A stretch of 64,000 nucleotides of DNA from Pseudomonas sp. MH9.2 (GTDB taxonomy: Bacteria > Pseudomonadota > Gammaproteobacteria > Pseudomonadales > Pseudomonadaceae). Both the position numbers and the translations under genes were made by a program. The stretch lies in contig NZ_CP133784.1 of assembly GCF_034353875.1 (NCBI RefSeq), positions 1 to 64,000 on the forward strand. The letters run 5' to 3'. This document shows positions 53,810 through 61,776 of the stretch, in pieces. The first letter of the stretch is position 1; each line of letters opens with the position of its first letter. The notes beneath the pieces are model-generated. The model was not told where the DNA came from. It made no database searches and was given only the letters and a program-made list of their open reading frames with translations.

Positions 53810-54373
53810 TCAGGGAAAGGGTTCGGGTTGGGCCAGCTGTACGGGTAAATTGGCCGCCTGCCAGGCATCGAGACCATCGCGGTACCAATAGAGATCGCTG
53901 TAGCCCAATGCAGAAGCTCGTTTTACCGCGTTCCAGCTCAGCCAGCAATCGGCGCGGCAATAGAACACCAAAGGCTGATCCTTGCGTCCAGCCGTTGCTT
54001 TTTGCAAGTTTCGCGAAAAATAGTCCTGCCATTGCGGGGTGAGTTCGCCGTCGCCGCTGTTGGCCAGCCAATGGCTGCCGGGGAGGTTGGCGTGGGGTTC
54101 GTCGTCGATAAACCGACCTTCCAGCCATTGTCTGCGATAGACGTCGATCAGCACCGGTCTGGAAGCTTGCTGCAGTAGTGTCTGCAAGTGTTCAGTGTCG
54201 ATGATATGAGCACCCTCTACGTGATCGGGAGTAGGGCTGCGATACAACGTGAGGCGATACCCGTCGGCTGAAAACAACGGGGTCTGTGCCTGGGCGACAC
54301 TTAGACCCAGGCTTAACGTCAAAATAAGCGCCGCCAGGGAAGGGTGGAGTACAGGGCGTAGAACGCACGGCAT
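53810..54373 (-). CDS. PQQ-associated rhodanese-like CXXCW protein
   Basis: 187 residues: signal peptide (LAALILTLSLGLSVAQA), rhodanese-type fold (RPVLIDVYRRQW, LPGSHWLANSGDGE) and a Cys-x-x-Cys-Trp motif in FYCRADCWLSWNAVKR. Proteins of this type are found almost only next to PQQ-dependent alcohol dehydrogenase loci. Role unproven; a redox or sulfur-handling function in the periplasm is likely. It lies 54 bp upstream of the regulator on the same strand. A perfect 34-bp palindrome lies 70-103 bp upstream of its start. Confidence 0.82.
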   Translation of the reverse strand: MPCVLRPVLHPSLAALILTLSLGLSVAQAQTPLFSADGYRLTLYRSPTPDHVEGAHIIDTEHLQTLLQQASRPVLIDVYRRQWLEGRFIDDEPHANLPGSHWLANSGDGELTPQWQDYFSRNLQKATAGRKDQPLVFYCRADCWLSWNAVKRASALGYSDLYWYRDGLDAWQAANLPVQLAQPEPFP

Positions 54374-54442
54374 AGGGTGTTTCCTTTCTTGTTATCGTGG
54401 CATTACATGTCACCGACGGTGCTTTGTGAATGCGACGATAGA

Positions 54443-54476
54443 CAGGTAAACCAGTACTAAAGTACTGGTTTACCTG
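54443..54476. promoter_or_regulatory. Perfect 34-bp palindrome, probable operator
   Basis: Arms CAGGTAAACCAGTACT and its exact complement, with AA between. The core TACTAAAGTA fits the locus motif. With a 2-base loop and no T-run it is not a terminator. It lies upstream of the rhodanese-regulator pair and just beyond the ABC permease stop, and so is placed to bind a dimer or paired dimers of a LuxR-type regulator. Confidence 0.65.
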
Positions 54477-54494
54477 TATTTGAACGCTGTCGGC

Positions 54495-55286
54495 TCAGGT
54501 TGCCCGACGCAACGCCGCGTGCTGAGGATTGAAGGTCAGCACTGCCAGCAGCGAAAACAGCAGGCACAGACCCACGCATACCCCAAACGCTAGCGGGTTG
54601 AAGCGCTCATACAAGGCAAAGCGCACCAGCTCTACCGCATGGGTGAACGGGTTGAGCGCACACAGCCAATACAGCCACTCGCTGGCTTCGCGCATTTTCC
54701 ACAGTGGGTAAAGGGCCGAGGACAGGAAAAACAGCGGGAATATCACGAAATTCATGACCCCGGCGAAGTTCTCCAATTGGCGGATCGCGTTGGACAGCAG
54801 CAGTCCCAGCGCGCTTAGCATCAGCGCCACCAGCAACATCGCCGGCAAGGCCGCCAGCAAGCCCCAGGCGGGGGGGTGCACGCCATAGACCCAGGCGATG
54901 GCGAGAAAGGCATAGACCTGGAGCAAGGAAATCAACGATGTGGCGAGCAGCTTGCTGGCCAGCAGAAAGGCGCGCGGCAGAGGGCTGGTCAACAATACGC
55001 GCATGCTCCCCATTTCCCTGTCATAGACCATCGACAGCGAACCTTGCATACCATTGAACAGCAGGATCATGCAGGACAGCCCCGGAACGATGTACACCTC
55101 ATACGGGATGTAGGTGTCATAGGGCTCGATGATCGCGATGCCCAGCGCGGCGCGAAAGCCCGCAGCGAATACCAGCAACCAGAGCAGGGGGCGTACCAGC
55201 GCACTGAGAAAGCGCGTGCGTTGCAGAATGAACCGCAGCCATTCGCGCAGAACGATGCCGCTGAAACAGTGCCAGTAAACGCTCAT
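54495..55286 (-). CDS. pedC: ABC-2 type permease of the PQQ locus (PedC-like)
   Basis: 263 residues, six membrane helices, ABC2_membrane family. YIVPGLSCMILLFNGMQGSLSMVYDREMGSMRVLLTSPLPR is the family core. Its start overlaps the ATPase stop by 4 bp. With the ATPase it forms an exporter conserved in PQQ alcohol oxidation loci (ped cluster of P. putida). Transported compound unknown. Confidence 0.85.
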   Translation of the reverse strand: MSVYWHCFSGIVLREWLRFILQRTRFLSALVRPLLWLLVFAAGFRAALGIAIIEPYDTYIPYEVYIVPGLSCMILLFNGMQGSLSMVYDREMGSMRVLLTSPLPRAFLLASKLLATSLISLLQVYAFLAIAWVYGVHPPAWGLLAALPAMLLVALMLSALGLLLSNAIRQLENFAGVMNFVIFPLFFLSSALYPLWKMREASEWLYWLCALNPFTHAVELVRFALYERFNPLAFGVCVGLCLLFSLLAVLTFNPQHAALRRAT

Positions 55287-56041
55287 CGATTTGCTCCTGT
55301 CGCGGGCGCGGCGTGTAACGAAGGTGCCGTAGTCAGCCGGTGAAACGCGTCGCCAAGGTCGCCGCCATGCTCCGCGCTTACCGCCGCAGCCTGTCCCGAC
55401 GCTACCAGACGCCCTTGGTGCAAAATCAACAAGTCATCCTCTTCCTGGACCTCATCGAGTAAATGAGTGGTCCAGAGCACGCTGATTCCGTGTTCGCGAC
55501 ACAGGCTACGCACATGGCGATTGAGCGCCAGGCGACTGGCCGGATCGAGGCCGGCGCTGGCTTCATCGAGTAATAGCAGGCGCGGTTCATGCAACAGCGC
55601 GCGAGCGATTTCTATCCTGCGGCGGTGACCGCCATTGAGTTCACGGACCCGCTCACCACGCCGTTCAGTCAGCTGTTGGCGGGCCAATTCCTCGTCGATC
55701 CGACCGTTCGCCTGACGCCGGGACATCCCGTGTAGTGCGGCGTGGTACCGCAGGTTCTGTTCGACACTCAAGTCCAGATCCAGGGTGCTTTGCTGAAACA
55801 CCACACCCAACTGGCGCAAGGCCGGGCGCGGGGCCTGACGAAGCGAGCAGCCGCCCACACGGATTTCGCCGCGTTGCAGGTCGTAGAGCCGGGTCAGTAA
55901 CGCGATCAAGGTCGACTTGCCAGCCCCGTTGGGGCCAAGCAGCGCCGCGAAATGTCCGGGCGCGACACTGAACGCCACATGCCGCAGTGCTTCTCTGGCG
56001 CCATAGGCGAAGCTGACATCATCCACTTCAAGGGCATTCAT
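55283..56041 (-). CDS. pedB: ABC transporter ATPase of the PQQ locus (PedB-like)
   Basis: 252 residues: Walker A GPNGAGKST, Q-loop VFQQSTLDLDL, Walker B LLLLDEASAGLD, His switch TTHL. The signature reads ELNGGHRRR in place of LSGGQ, a deviation worth noting. The ATG at 56041 overlaps the beta-propeller stop (ATGA) and is preferred over 56062. Second-last gene of the four-gene exporter unit starting at 58217. Confidence 0.88.
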   Translation of the reverse strand: MNALEVDDVSFAYGAREALRHVAFSVAPGHFAALLGPNGAGKSTLIALLTRLYDLQRGEIRVGGCSLRQAPRPALRQLGVVFQQSTLDLDLSVEQNLRYHAALHGMSRRQANGRIDEELARQQLTERRGERVRELNGGHRRRIEIARALLHEPRLLLLDEASAGLDPASRLALNRHVRSLCREHGISVLWTTHLLDEVQEEDDLLILHQGRLVASGQAAAVSAEHGGDLGDAFHRLTTAPSLHAAPATGANR

Positions 56042-56997
56042 GGGGCGACAACTACGCCCCACGGATAACGGCCGACTTTGATCGACTTGGTCACCTTGAG
56101 GCTGTTCACATCAATGACGGATACATCGCCGCTCACGCCATTGGTGGCGAGTAACTGACTCTGGTCTGGCGTAAAGGCCAGCTGCCAGACCCTGCGGCCC
56201 ACCAGCAAGTAATCGAGAATCTCAAGCGTCTTGGCGTCGACCACGGCTATGTGATTGGCCGGGCCCAGTGCGACGAAGGCATAGCGGCCATCGGCACTGA
56301 GCTTGATGCCCACAGGTTGAACCTTATCCGGATGCACGCCCTTGATCTGGAAGGTCAGCGTCTTGAGGATCTTGCGGGTGGACACATCAACCACACTGAC
56401 CGTGCCGCCGACCTCCGCCGAGGCCCACAGGCGGGAGCCGTCCTTGTTGAATTCGACGAACCGTGGTCGCTGATCCACCAGGGTGCTGTCCTTCAGGGTT
56501 TGGGTGCTGGTGTCGATCCAATGCAGCATGTTCGTGGTTTCACTGGTGTTGACCGCCCACTTGCCGTCAGGGCTGACAGCCATGCCTTCAGGTTCGACGC
56601 CGACATCGACTTGCGCCAGGACCTTGGAGGTTTCGGTGTCGATGACCGTGACTAAAGCATCGTCTTCGTTGGAGACATACAGCCAGCGATCATTGGGGTG
56701 CAGGGCGAATTGCTCAGGGTCTTTGCCGGAGGGCAATTCTTTGATGATCTTGTGCGTGGCGACGTCCATGACTTGCACGCGGTCCGAGTCGCTGGCGCAG
56801 ATATACAGCAGCTTATTGTCATGGGAAAGCAGTAACCCTCTGGGCCGCAGCCCCACGGGCAGGGTTTGGGTGACCTGCAGGGTCTCCATATCGATCAGGC
56901 TCAGGGTGTTGTCCTTTTCGTTGGAGATAAAGGCTGTGGCCGCCAGGCTTTGTCCCATGACAAGGAGCAGGGCGGAGGCAATCAGGGTGCGACGCAT
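56038..56997 (-). CDS. PQQ-associated beta-propeller protein (PedA1-like)
   Basis: 319 residues: signal peptide (ASALLLVMGQSLAATA) and about seven YVTN-type propeller repeats (TAFISNEKDNTLSLIDMET, LLYICASDSDRVQVMDVAT, WLYVSNEDDALVTVIDTET). Secreted to the periplasm or outer membrane. Members of this family are recorded only beside quinoprotein alcohol oxidation genes, with the ABC exporter. Function unknown. Confidence 0.85.
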   Translation of the reverse strand: MRRTLIASALLLVMGQSLAATAFISNEKDNTLSLIDMETLQVTQTLPVGLRPRGLLLSHDNKLLYICASDSDRVQVMDVATHKIIKELPSGKDPEQFALHPNDRWLYVSNEDDALVTVIDTETSKVLAQVDVGVEPEGMAVSPDGKWAVNTSETTNMLHWIDTSTQTLKDSTLVDQRPRFVEFNKDGSRLWASAEVGGTVSVVDVSTRKILKTLTFQIKGVHPDKVQPVGIKLSADGRYAFVALGPANHIAVVDAKTLEILDYLLVGRRVWQLAFTPDQSQLLATNGVSGDVSVIDVNSLKVTKSIKVGRYPWGVVVAP

Positions 56998-57032
56998 GGC
57001 GAGGTCCTTTTTTTGGAATTATTAGAGGCAAG

Positions 57033-58217
57033 TCACTGGAAATGGCAGGTTACTTCGGGCTTGTCGTAGCCCAAGGTGTCGAGTTCGGTGACGGGGTGCA
57101 GAAAGCCGTCCTGGGGTGAAGTGCTGACCAGCGCCCGGGGTTGAACAATAGGGATTGGCTGCCGCAGCTGACCGTTCCAGGCGCGATAGCTGAGTTTGCG
57201 GCCCTTGAAGCCGTCCAGCGGCAACTGGTCGCTCAGTTCTGCCTGGCGAATGACCATGGGGTCGGTCTGGTGCAGTTTGTTCACTGCGCTGGCGATACTG
57301 CGCACGGCCATCCATGCGGCAAAATCCCGATCATTCATCCAGCGCCCGGCGAGGGCTTCGAAGCGTTTTTGCAGCTGCGCTGCACCGTAGGTTTCCACAG
57401 ACTTGTGCCAGCCTACGGGCGTCAGCCCTTGGGTGCCAGCCACCGGGCGTGGATACCAGGTTTGATAAGGCACGTACTCACCAAAGTCGCCACGCTCATC
57501 GGCGACCAGAACCACATCGTATTCGGTGGTCTGGGTGAACAGCGGCATATCGGCCTGTGCGCTGCGGCGCTGGTCGTTGTCAAAGCTCCAGGCTTTCTCG
57601 GCGACGATGGTGTGGCCGAACCGTTTGGCGGCGCGGCGCAGGGCGGCTGCATAGGCTTGGTCGTCCGGGGTCTGGCCGACGATCAACAGCCAGCGGTTCC
57701 AGCGCCTCACGGTCAGAAACTGGGCCAAGGCGTCGGTCAGCATGGCCCGGCTCGGCAGGGTGTGCAGCACGTTGTTCAGGCACGCAGTGCTGCGCAGGCT
57801 GTCATCGGCGCTACCGGCATTAAACAGAAGGCTGTCGGGCAGGGCGGCACTGAGCTGGCGCAGGGTTTCGGCGGGGGCGTTGACGACAAACAGCCGCAGG
57901 CCTTGCTGGTGAAGCGCTTGCGCGGCATCGAGCAAGGCTTGCGGGCTGTCGGCGTTGGCGGTTTGCAGGGTGTAGCTGTGATTGAGAAAGCGCCCGGTGC
58001 TATTGCTGTCGATGATCGCCAGTTCAGCGCCGCGGAGTCCGGCGTCACGGGGTTCGGGGATAATGTTCGACAGCACCGGGCCTAGGTCTGGGATGAAAGC
58101 CAGGTAGCCGATTTGAACCTTCATCTCCTCATTGGCGGCATGGCTTTGGGGCGCCAGCAAGGTCGCTGCGGCGAGGGTTAGCAGATAGATCAATCCGTAA
58201 CGGACACGCTGACGCAT
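57033..58217 (-). CDS. Periplasmic ABC-type binding protein of PQQ locus (PedA2-like)
   Basis: 394 residues: signal peptide (YLLTLAAATLLAPQSHA) and a type I periplasmic binding fold (VQIGYLAFIPDLGP, AELAIIDSNSTG, WLLIVGQTPDDQAY, YDVVLVADERGDFG). I chose the ATG at 58217, with GGAG upstream, in place of the longer frame to 58325. First gene of binding protein, propeller, ATPase and permease. A TACCAAGGTA operator lies 76-92 bp upstream. Confidence 0.82.
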   Translation of the reverse strand: MRQRVRYGLIYLLTLAAATLLAPQSHAANEEMKVQIGYLAFIPDLGPVLSNIIPEPRDAGLRGAELAIIDSNSTGRFLNHSYTLQTANADSPQALLDAAQALHQQGLRLFVVNAPAETLRQLSAALPDSLLFNAGSADDSLRSTACLNNVLHTLPSRAMLTDALAQFLTVRRWNRWLLIVGQTPDDQAYAAALRRAAKRFGHTIVAEKAWSFDNDQRRSAQADMPLFTQTTEYDVVLVADERGDFGEYVPYQTWYPRPVAGTQGLTPVGWHKSVETYGAAQLQKRFEALAGRWMNDRDFAAWMAVRSIASAVNKLHQTDPMVIRQAELSDQLPLDGFKGRKLSYRAWNGQLRQPIPIVQPRALVSTSPQDGFLHPVTELDTLGYDKPEVTCHFQ

Positions 58218-58292
58218 AAGGCACTCCATACAGGTAGTGCCAGCATAGAAACCGATCGGAGGGAGGGGAATATGTAGAAAGTACCAGTCAGC

Positions 58293-58309
58293 CAGTACCA
58301 AGGTAGTAG
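58293..58309. promoter_or_regulatory. Locus operator motif before the binding-protein/exporter unit
   Basis: CAGTACCAAGGTAGTAG containing the palindromic TACC-AA-GGTA core. It is upstream of the leftward unit beginning at 58217. The 314-bp divergent gap 58218-58531 contains this and the next site, and no gene. Confidence 0.6.
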
Positions 58310-58422
58310 GTTTGCGGGGTCGCATTGGCTTGGTTGGGCACTACCCCGTCTGGTGCAGGAAATCTTCTGTGTTGCGGGAATGGTTCTCTTGGCCCGCTCA
58401 TCAAGGCAATCGCCACATGCCC

Positions 58423-58437
58423 TACTACCAAGGGAGG
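58423..58437. promoter_or_regulatory. Locus operator motif before cytochrome c
   Basis: TACTACCAAGGGAGG with core TACCAAGGGA at 58426-58435, about 95 bp upstream of the cytochrome c start. The core differs by one base from the site before pedH (TACTAAGGGA). Confidence 0.6.
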
Positions 58438-58531
58438 AGATGGCGGCCACCAAAGCAGCATTCGGTTGCGCTGACTGGGTTCATAAGATGGCGGCATAGC
58501 TTTTTTTGCGTGCAATCTCGAGGGCATAACA

Positions 58532-58969
58532 ATGACAACAAAACGCAACGCCTTACTGATAGTGGGTTTGCTGGCTGGCTTGGTCGGCAGCGGCCTTGCT
58601 TCGGCGCATGGCGACGTCGTACCACAACCGGTGGCTACCGATGGTTTGACCCCGCTAGGTCCTGAATGGCGCACCGAAAACCCCTATCGCACTTCCAAGG
58701 ATCATGACCGGGCGCTGGAAATCGGTTCGTCTGCCTATAACCAGAACTGCGCTGCCTGCCATGGCCTGGAAGTCATCTCCGGCGGTATCGCCCCAGACCT
58801 TCGCATGCTGGAGCCTGGCGCTGCTGGCGACGAATGGTTCGTAGAGCGGGTGAGAAACGGCGCCGTGCGCGATGGTCGGGTCTATATGCCGAAAATGGCC
58901 GACTACCTGAGCCAGGAAGCACTCTGGGCCGTCCGTACCTATCTGGACAGTGTGCACGTCGAGGAGTGA
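58532..58969 (+). CDS. pedF: Cytochrome c of PQQ alcohol oxidation (c550, PedF/ExaB-like)
   Basis: 145 residues: signal peptide (LLIVGLLAGLVGSGLASA), one heme site CAACH, and a distal Met in YMPKMADYLSQEALWAVRTYL. It accepts electrons from the quinoprotein dehydrogenase in the periplasm and passes them to the terminal oxidase. GAGG lies upstream of the ATG. Its stop overlaps the ribosome site of the next gene, so the two are coupled. Confidence 0.9.
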   Translation: MTTKRNALLIVGLLAGLVGSGLASAHGDVVPQPVATDGLTPLGPEWRTENPYRTSKDHDRALEIGSSAYNQNCAACHGLEVISGGIAPDLRMLEPGAAGDEWFVERVRNGAVRDGRVYMPKMADYLSQEALWAVRTYLDSVHVEE

Positions 58970-58974
58970 CGGCT

Positions 58975-59850
58975 ATGCGTTTTTATGCGCTGTTGTTGAG
59001 CGGCTTGCTGTTGTGTTGCCAGGCAGTGCAGGCGCAAGTTCGTAGCTACGACACCATGATCGAATCCGGAGTGCTCAAGGTGGCGGTCTACGAAGACTTC
59101 GCGCCTTACAGTTTCCAGGACAATAAAAAGCCACGCGGTGTCGATGTTGACCTCGCCGCTGCATTGGCCAAGGCCTTGGGTGTACGTCTGGAATTGCTCT
59201 GGGCGCCACCGGGGGAAAAGCTTGACGACGATTTGCGTGACTCCATTTGGCGCGGTAGCGAATTGCGTCATCAACAACTGGCCGATTTGATGATGCGAGT
59301 GCCCTATGACCGGGACTACTCGCTCAAGCGCGACGATCAGGGTGAACTGGCAAACGGTCATGTGGTGATGTTTGGACCCTACCAGACTGAATGTTGGCAG
59401 GTCGCTTACGACCGTCGGCGAATGGACGCCGTGCCCAGTGTTGCTGTGTTTCAGGAACACCCTATCGGTGTTGAAGTGGACAGCATCCCTTCGTTCTACC
59501 TGACGTTCGTGTTCAACGGCATGCTCAGCGCCAAGACGCATCACTACCCAAGTGTGCAGCAGGCTTTTGTCGCCATGAAGGGCGCCGAGGTCGATGCGGT
59601 GATGGGCATGCGCGGGGAAATCGACTGGCAAGTGCACCAGGCCAATGATAAGAACCTGGCTCTGGGGGAAAACGCTTACCCAAATATGGGCCGGCAACGC
59701 TGGGAAATCGGCATGGCGGTGCACGAGAGCAATCACCAGATGGCCTATGCCATAGAGGAAGCGCTGGAGGCCCTTATTCGTGACGGCAGTGTGCAAAAAA
59801 TCTATGCCAGTTACGGTCTGCGTTATGACATTCCGGAGATGTATCAATAA
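58975..59850 (+). CDS. pedG: Quinoprotein-associated substrate-binding protein (PedG/MoxJ-like)
   Basis: 291 residues: signal peptide (LLLSGLLLCCQAVQA) and an SBP_bac_3 fold (VLKVAVYEDFAPYSFQD, PRGVDVDLAAALAKALGV, ADLMMRVPYDRDYS). Family members sit beside PQQ dehydrogenases and probably help mature or deliver cofactor to the enzyme more than feed an ABC importer. The ATG at 58975 has GAGGAG upstream formed by the end of the cytochrome gene. Confidence 0.88.
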   Translation: MRFYALLLSGLLLCCQAVQAQVRSYDTMIESGVLKVAVYEDFAPYSFQDNKKPRGVDVDLAAALAKALGVRLELLWAPPGEKLDDDLRDSIWRGSELRHQQLADLMMRVPYDRDYSLKRDDQGELANGHVVMFGPYQTECWQVAYDRRRMDAVPSVAVFQEHPIGVEVDSIPSFYLTFVFNGMLSAKTHHYPSVQQAFVAMKGAEVDAVMGMRGEIDWQVHQANDKNLALGENAYPNMGRQRWEIGMAVHESNHQMAYAIEEALEALIRDGSVQKIYASYGLRYDIPEMYQ

Positions 59851-59890
59851 GCGTGACTCTACAAAAACAAGTCATCAGGAGCGATGCGCG

Positions 59891-60676
59891 ATGAACTGGC
59901 GAGTGACCTGTTTGCTGGCGGCCTGCCTGCCGATGTGGGTGCTGGCGGCGGGTGCCGACCCGGACACATCGCTGGAGAGGGCGCAGGGCAAGGATCCAGT
60001 CACCTCGGTGATGTGGGATTTCTATCACCAGAAAATGCTCAAGGGCGCGCCCTACGTTTTCGACCAGCAGGTGATCCTGCGGGCGCCACCGTTCGCTGAG
60101 GATTCGCGTCAGGTGCCTATCGAAATCGATGCCAGGGCCTTCAAAGGCCAAGTGGTGCGCATCCTGGCTTGGGCCGAACTCAATCCGCTGCCACAGATCG
60201 TTGACTTCCAGCCGGGGGATCAGATTTTGCCGTGGCTGGCGATTCGTATTCGCATCGAGCAGTCCACACCCCTGCGCGCGGCGGTGCTGACCCGCGATGG
60301 CGTATGGCACGTCGGCTCCACCGAGATATCCGCTGCCGGAGGCGGGTGTACGGCACCCAGTGTGGTGCGTACCCAGGCAGGCTGGGAAGAGCATATCGGC
60401 GAGGTCTTGGGAGGACGCTATCCCCGCAGTGATTTCAGTCGTTTAAGGCTGCAGATTGCCCATCCGATGGATAACGGAATGGTCAGTGGCATTCCCGAGT
60501 TCTACATCAATCACGCTGAATTACGTGACGCCAACAACAAGACCCTGGCGACACTTGAGCTGTTTCCAGCGGTCAGTGAAAACCCGACCCTGGGGTTTGA
60601 CGTGCAAGGTGCCGGGCAAACCCGGCTGTTGCTGCGCGACAACAGCGGCAACGAATTTAATGCGGTCGTCAATTAA
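59891..60676 (+). CDS. Quinoprotein-associated SoxYZ-like carrier
   Basis: 261 residues: signal peptide (VTCLLAACLPMWVLAAGA), SoxY-like domain with Gly-Gly-Gly-Cys in ISAAGGGCTAPS, then a SoxZ-like domain (YINHAELRDANNKTLATLELF). SoxYZ proteins carry intermediates on a Cys near the C-terminus of SoxY. Here the Cys is internal because of the fusion. Found regularly in PQQ alcohol loci, cargo unknown. The ATG at 59891 follows GGAGCGATGCGCG. Confidence 0.85.
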   Translation: MNWRVTCLLAACLPMWVLAAGADPDTSLERAQGKDPVTSVMWDFYHQKMLKGAPYVFDQQVILRAPPFAEDSRQVPIEIDARAFKGQVVRILAWAELNPLPQIVDFQPGDQILPWLAIRIRIEQSTPLRAAVLTRDGVWHVGSTEISAAGGGCTAPSVVRTQAGWEEHIGEVLGGRYPRSDFSRLRLQIAHPMDNGMVSGIPEFYINHAELRDANNKTLATLELFPAVSENPTLGFDVQGAGQTRLLLRDNSGNEFNAVVN

Positions 60677-60705
60677 CGGCTGCGGGCTGCCGTGCGGAGA
60701 GCGCC

Positions 60706-61644
60706 ATGCGTGTGTTGATCTTGTTATGCCTGTGCCTGAGCCTGAGTCAGCCGGCACTGGCCGATCTGGACTATGCTCTGCAGCCTCGACAAATTGCCGA
60801 AGGTACCTGGTTGCTGGAGGGCAGCACCGATAATTTTACCAAGGCCAATGGCGGCAATATCGTCAATACAGGCTTCATTGTCACTGACAGCGGGGTGGTG
60901 GTGATCGACACGGGGCCGTCGCGACGCTATGGCGAAGCCCTGCGCAAGGCGATTGCCGCCACCACCGACAAACCGGTGATTCAGGTGCTGCTGACCCATC
61001 ATCACCCTGACCATATGCTGGGTAATCAGGCGTTTGCCGATGTGCCCATCGGCGCGTTGCCAGGGACCATCGAGTTGATGCGCCAGCAGGGCGATGGCTT
61101 GGCTGAAAACATGTACCGCATGGTTGGTGACTGGATGCGCGGCACCGAGCTGCGGCTGCCGACCCAGACCCTGGAGAGCGGTACGCTGACGATTGGTGGT
61201 CATCCTTTGCGGTTGCTGGCCCTGAGTGGGCACACCGGTTCGGACTTGGCGATTCTCGATGAGAAAACCGGCGTTTTGTTTGCCGGGGATCTGATTTTTT
61301 ATCAGCGGGCCCTGACCACGCCCAATACACCGGGCCTTGGCGTATGGCTGGCAGATATCGACCAACTGGAGGCTTTGCCGTGGACGGTCATCGTGCCCGG
61401 TCATGGCCCATTGGCCGAGGACCATCGACCCTTCGTCCAGATGCGAGACTACCTTGTTTGGCTGGACACACTGATGACGGAAGGTGCTGCCACTGGCGCA
61501 GACATGTCCGAGTTGATCCGCAGTCCGATACCTGAGCGCTTTGCCAGTATCAACCTGAGTCGCTACGAATTGATTCGTAGCGTCAGCCACCTGTATCCGC
61601 GTTATGAAAAGCACGACATGAAGCGGCTCGACGTCCGTCAATAA
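60706..61644 (+). CDS. Quinoprotein-relay zinc metallohydrolase (beta-lactamase fold)
   Basis: 312 residues: signal peptide (LILLCLCLSLSQPALA) and the metallo-beta-lactamase motif HHHPDH near residue 102, with later ligands in LSGHTGSD, LFAGDLIF and PGHGP. Family known from quinoprotein relay systems together with the SoxYZ-like carrier, suggesting hydrolysis of a carrier-bound species. It starts 29 bp after the carrier gene. Confidence 0.85.
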   Translation: MRVLILLCLCLSLSQPALADLDYALQPRQIAEGTWLLEGSTDNFTKANGGNIVNTGFIVTDSGVVVIDTGPSRRYGEALRKAIAATTDKPVIQVLLTHHHPDHMLGNQAFADVPIGALPGTIELMRQQGDGLAENMYRMVGDWMRGTELRLPTQTLESGTLTIGGHPLRLLALSGHTGSDLAILDEKTGVLFAGDLIFYQRALTTPNTPGLGVWLADIDQLEALPWTVIVPGHGPLAEDHRPFVQMRDYLVWLDTLMTEGAATGADMSELIRSPIPERFASINLSRYELIRSVSHLYPRYEKHDMKRLDVRQ

Positions 61645-61650
61645 ACCGCT

Positions 61651-61669
61651 CTACCTACTAAGGGATTAG
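61651..61669. promoter_or_regulatory. Locus operator motif before pedH
   Basis: CTACCTACTAAGGGATTAG, core TACTAAGGGA at 61656-61665, 112 bp upstream of the quinoprotein dehydrogenase ATG. It suggests a separate promoter for the dehydrogenase gene. Confidence 0.6.
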
Positions 61670-61776
61670 AAAACTCCATATTGCGGGCAATTGTTGTCGA
61701 GGCGCCTGCCGCGAAGAATCTGCAACAGACCGGGAGGCTCTCCCGAACAAACAAAAAAACCGCAAAGGTAGCCGTC

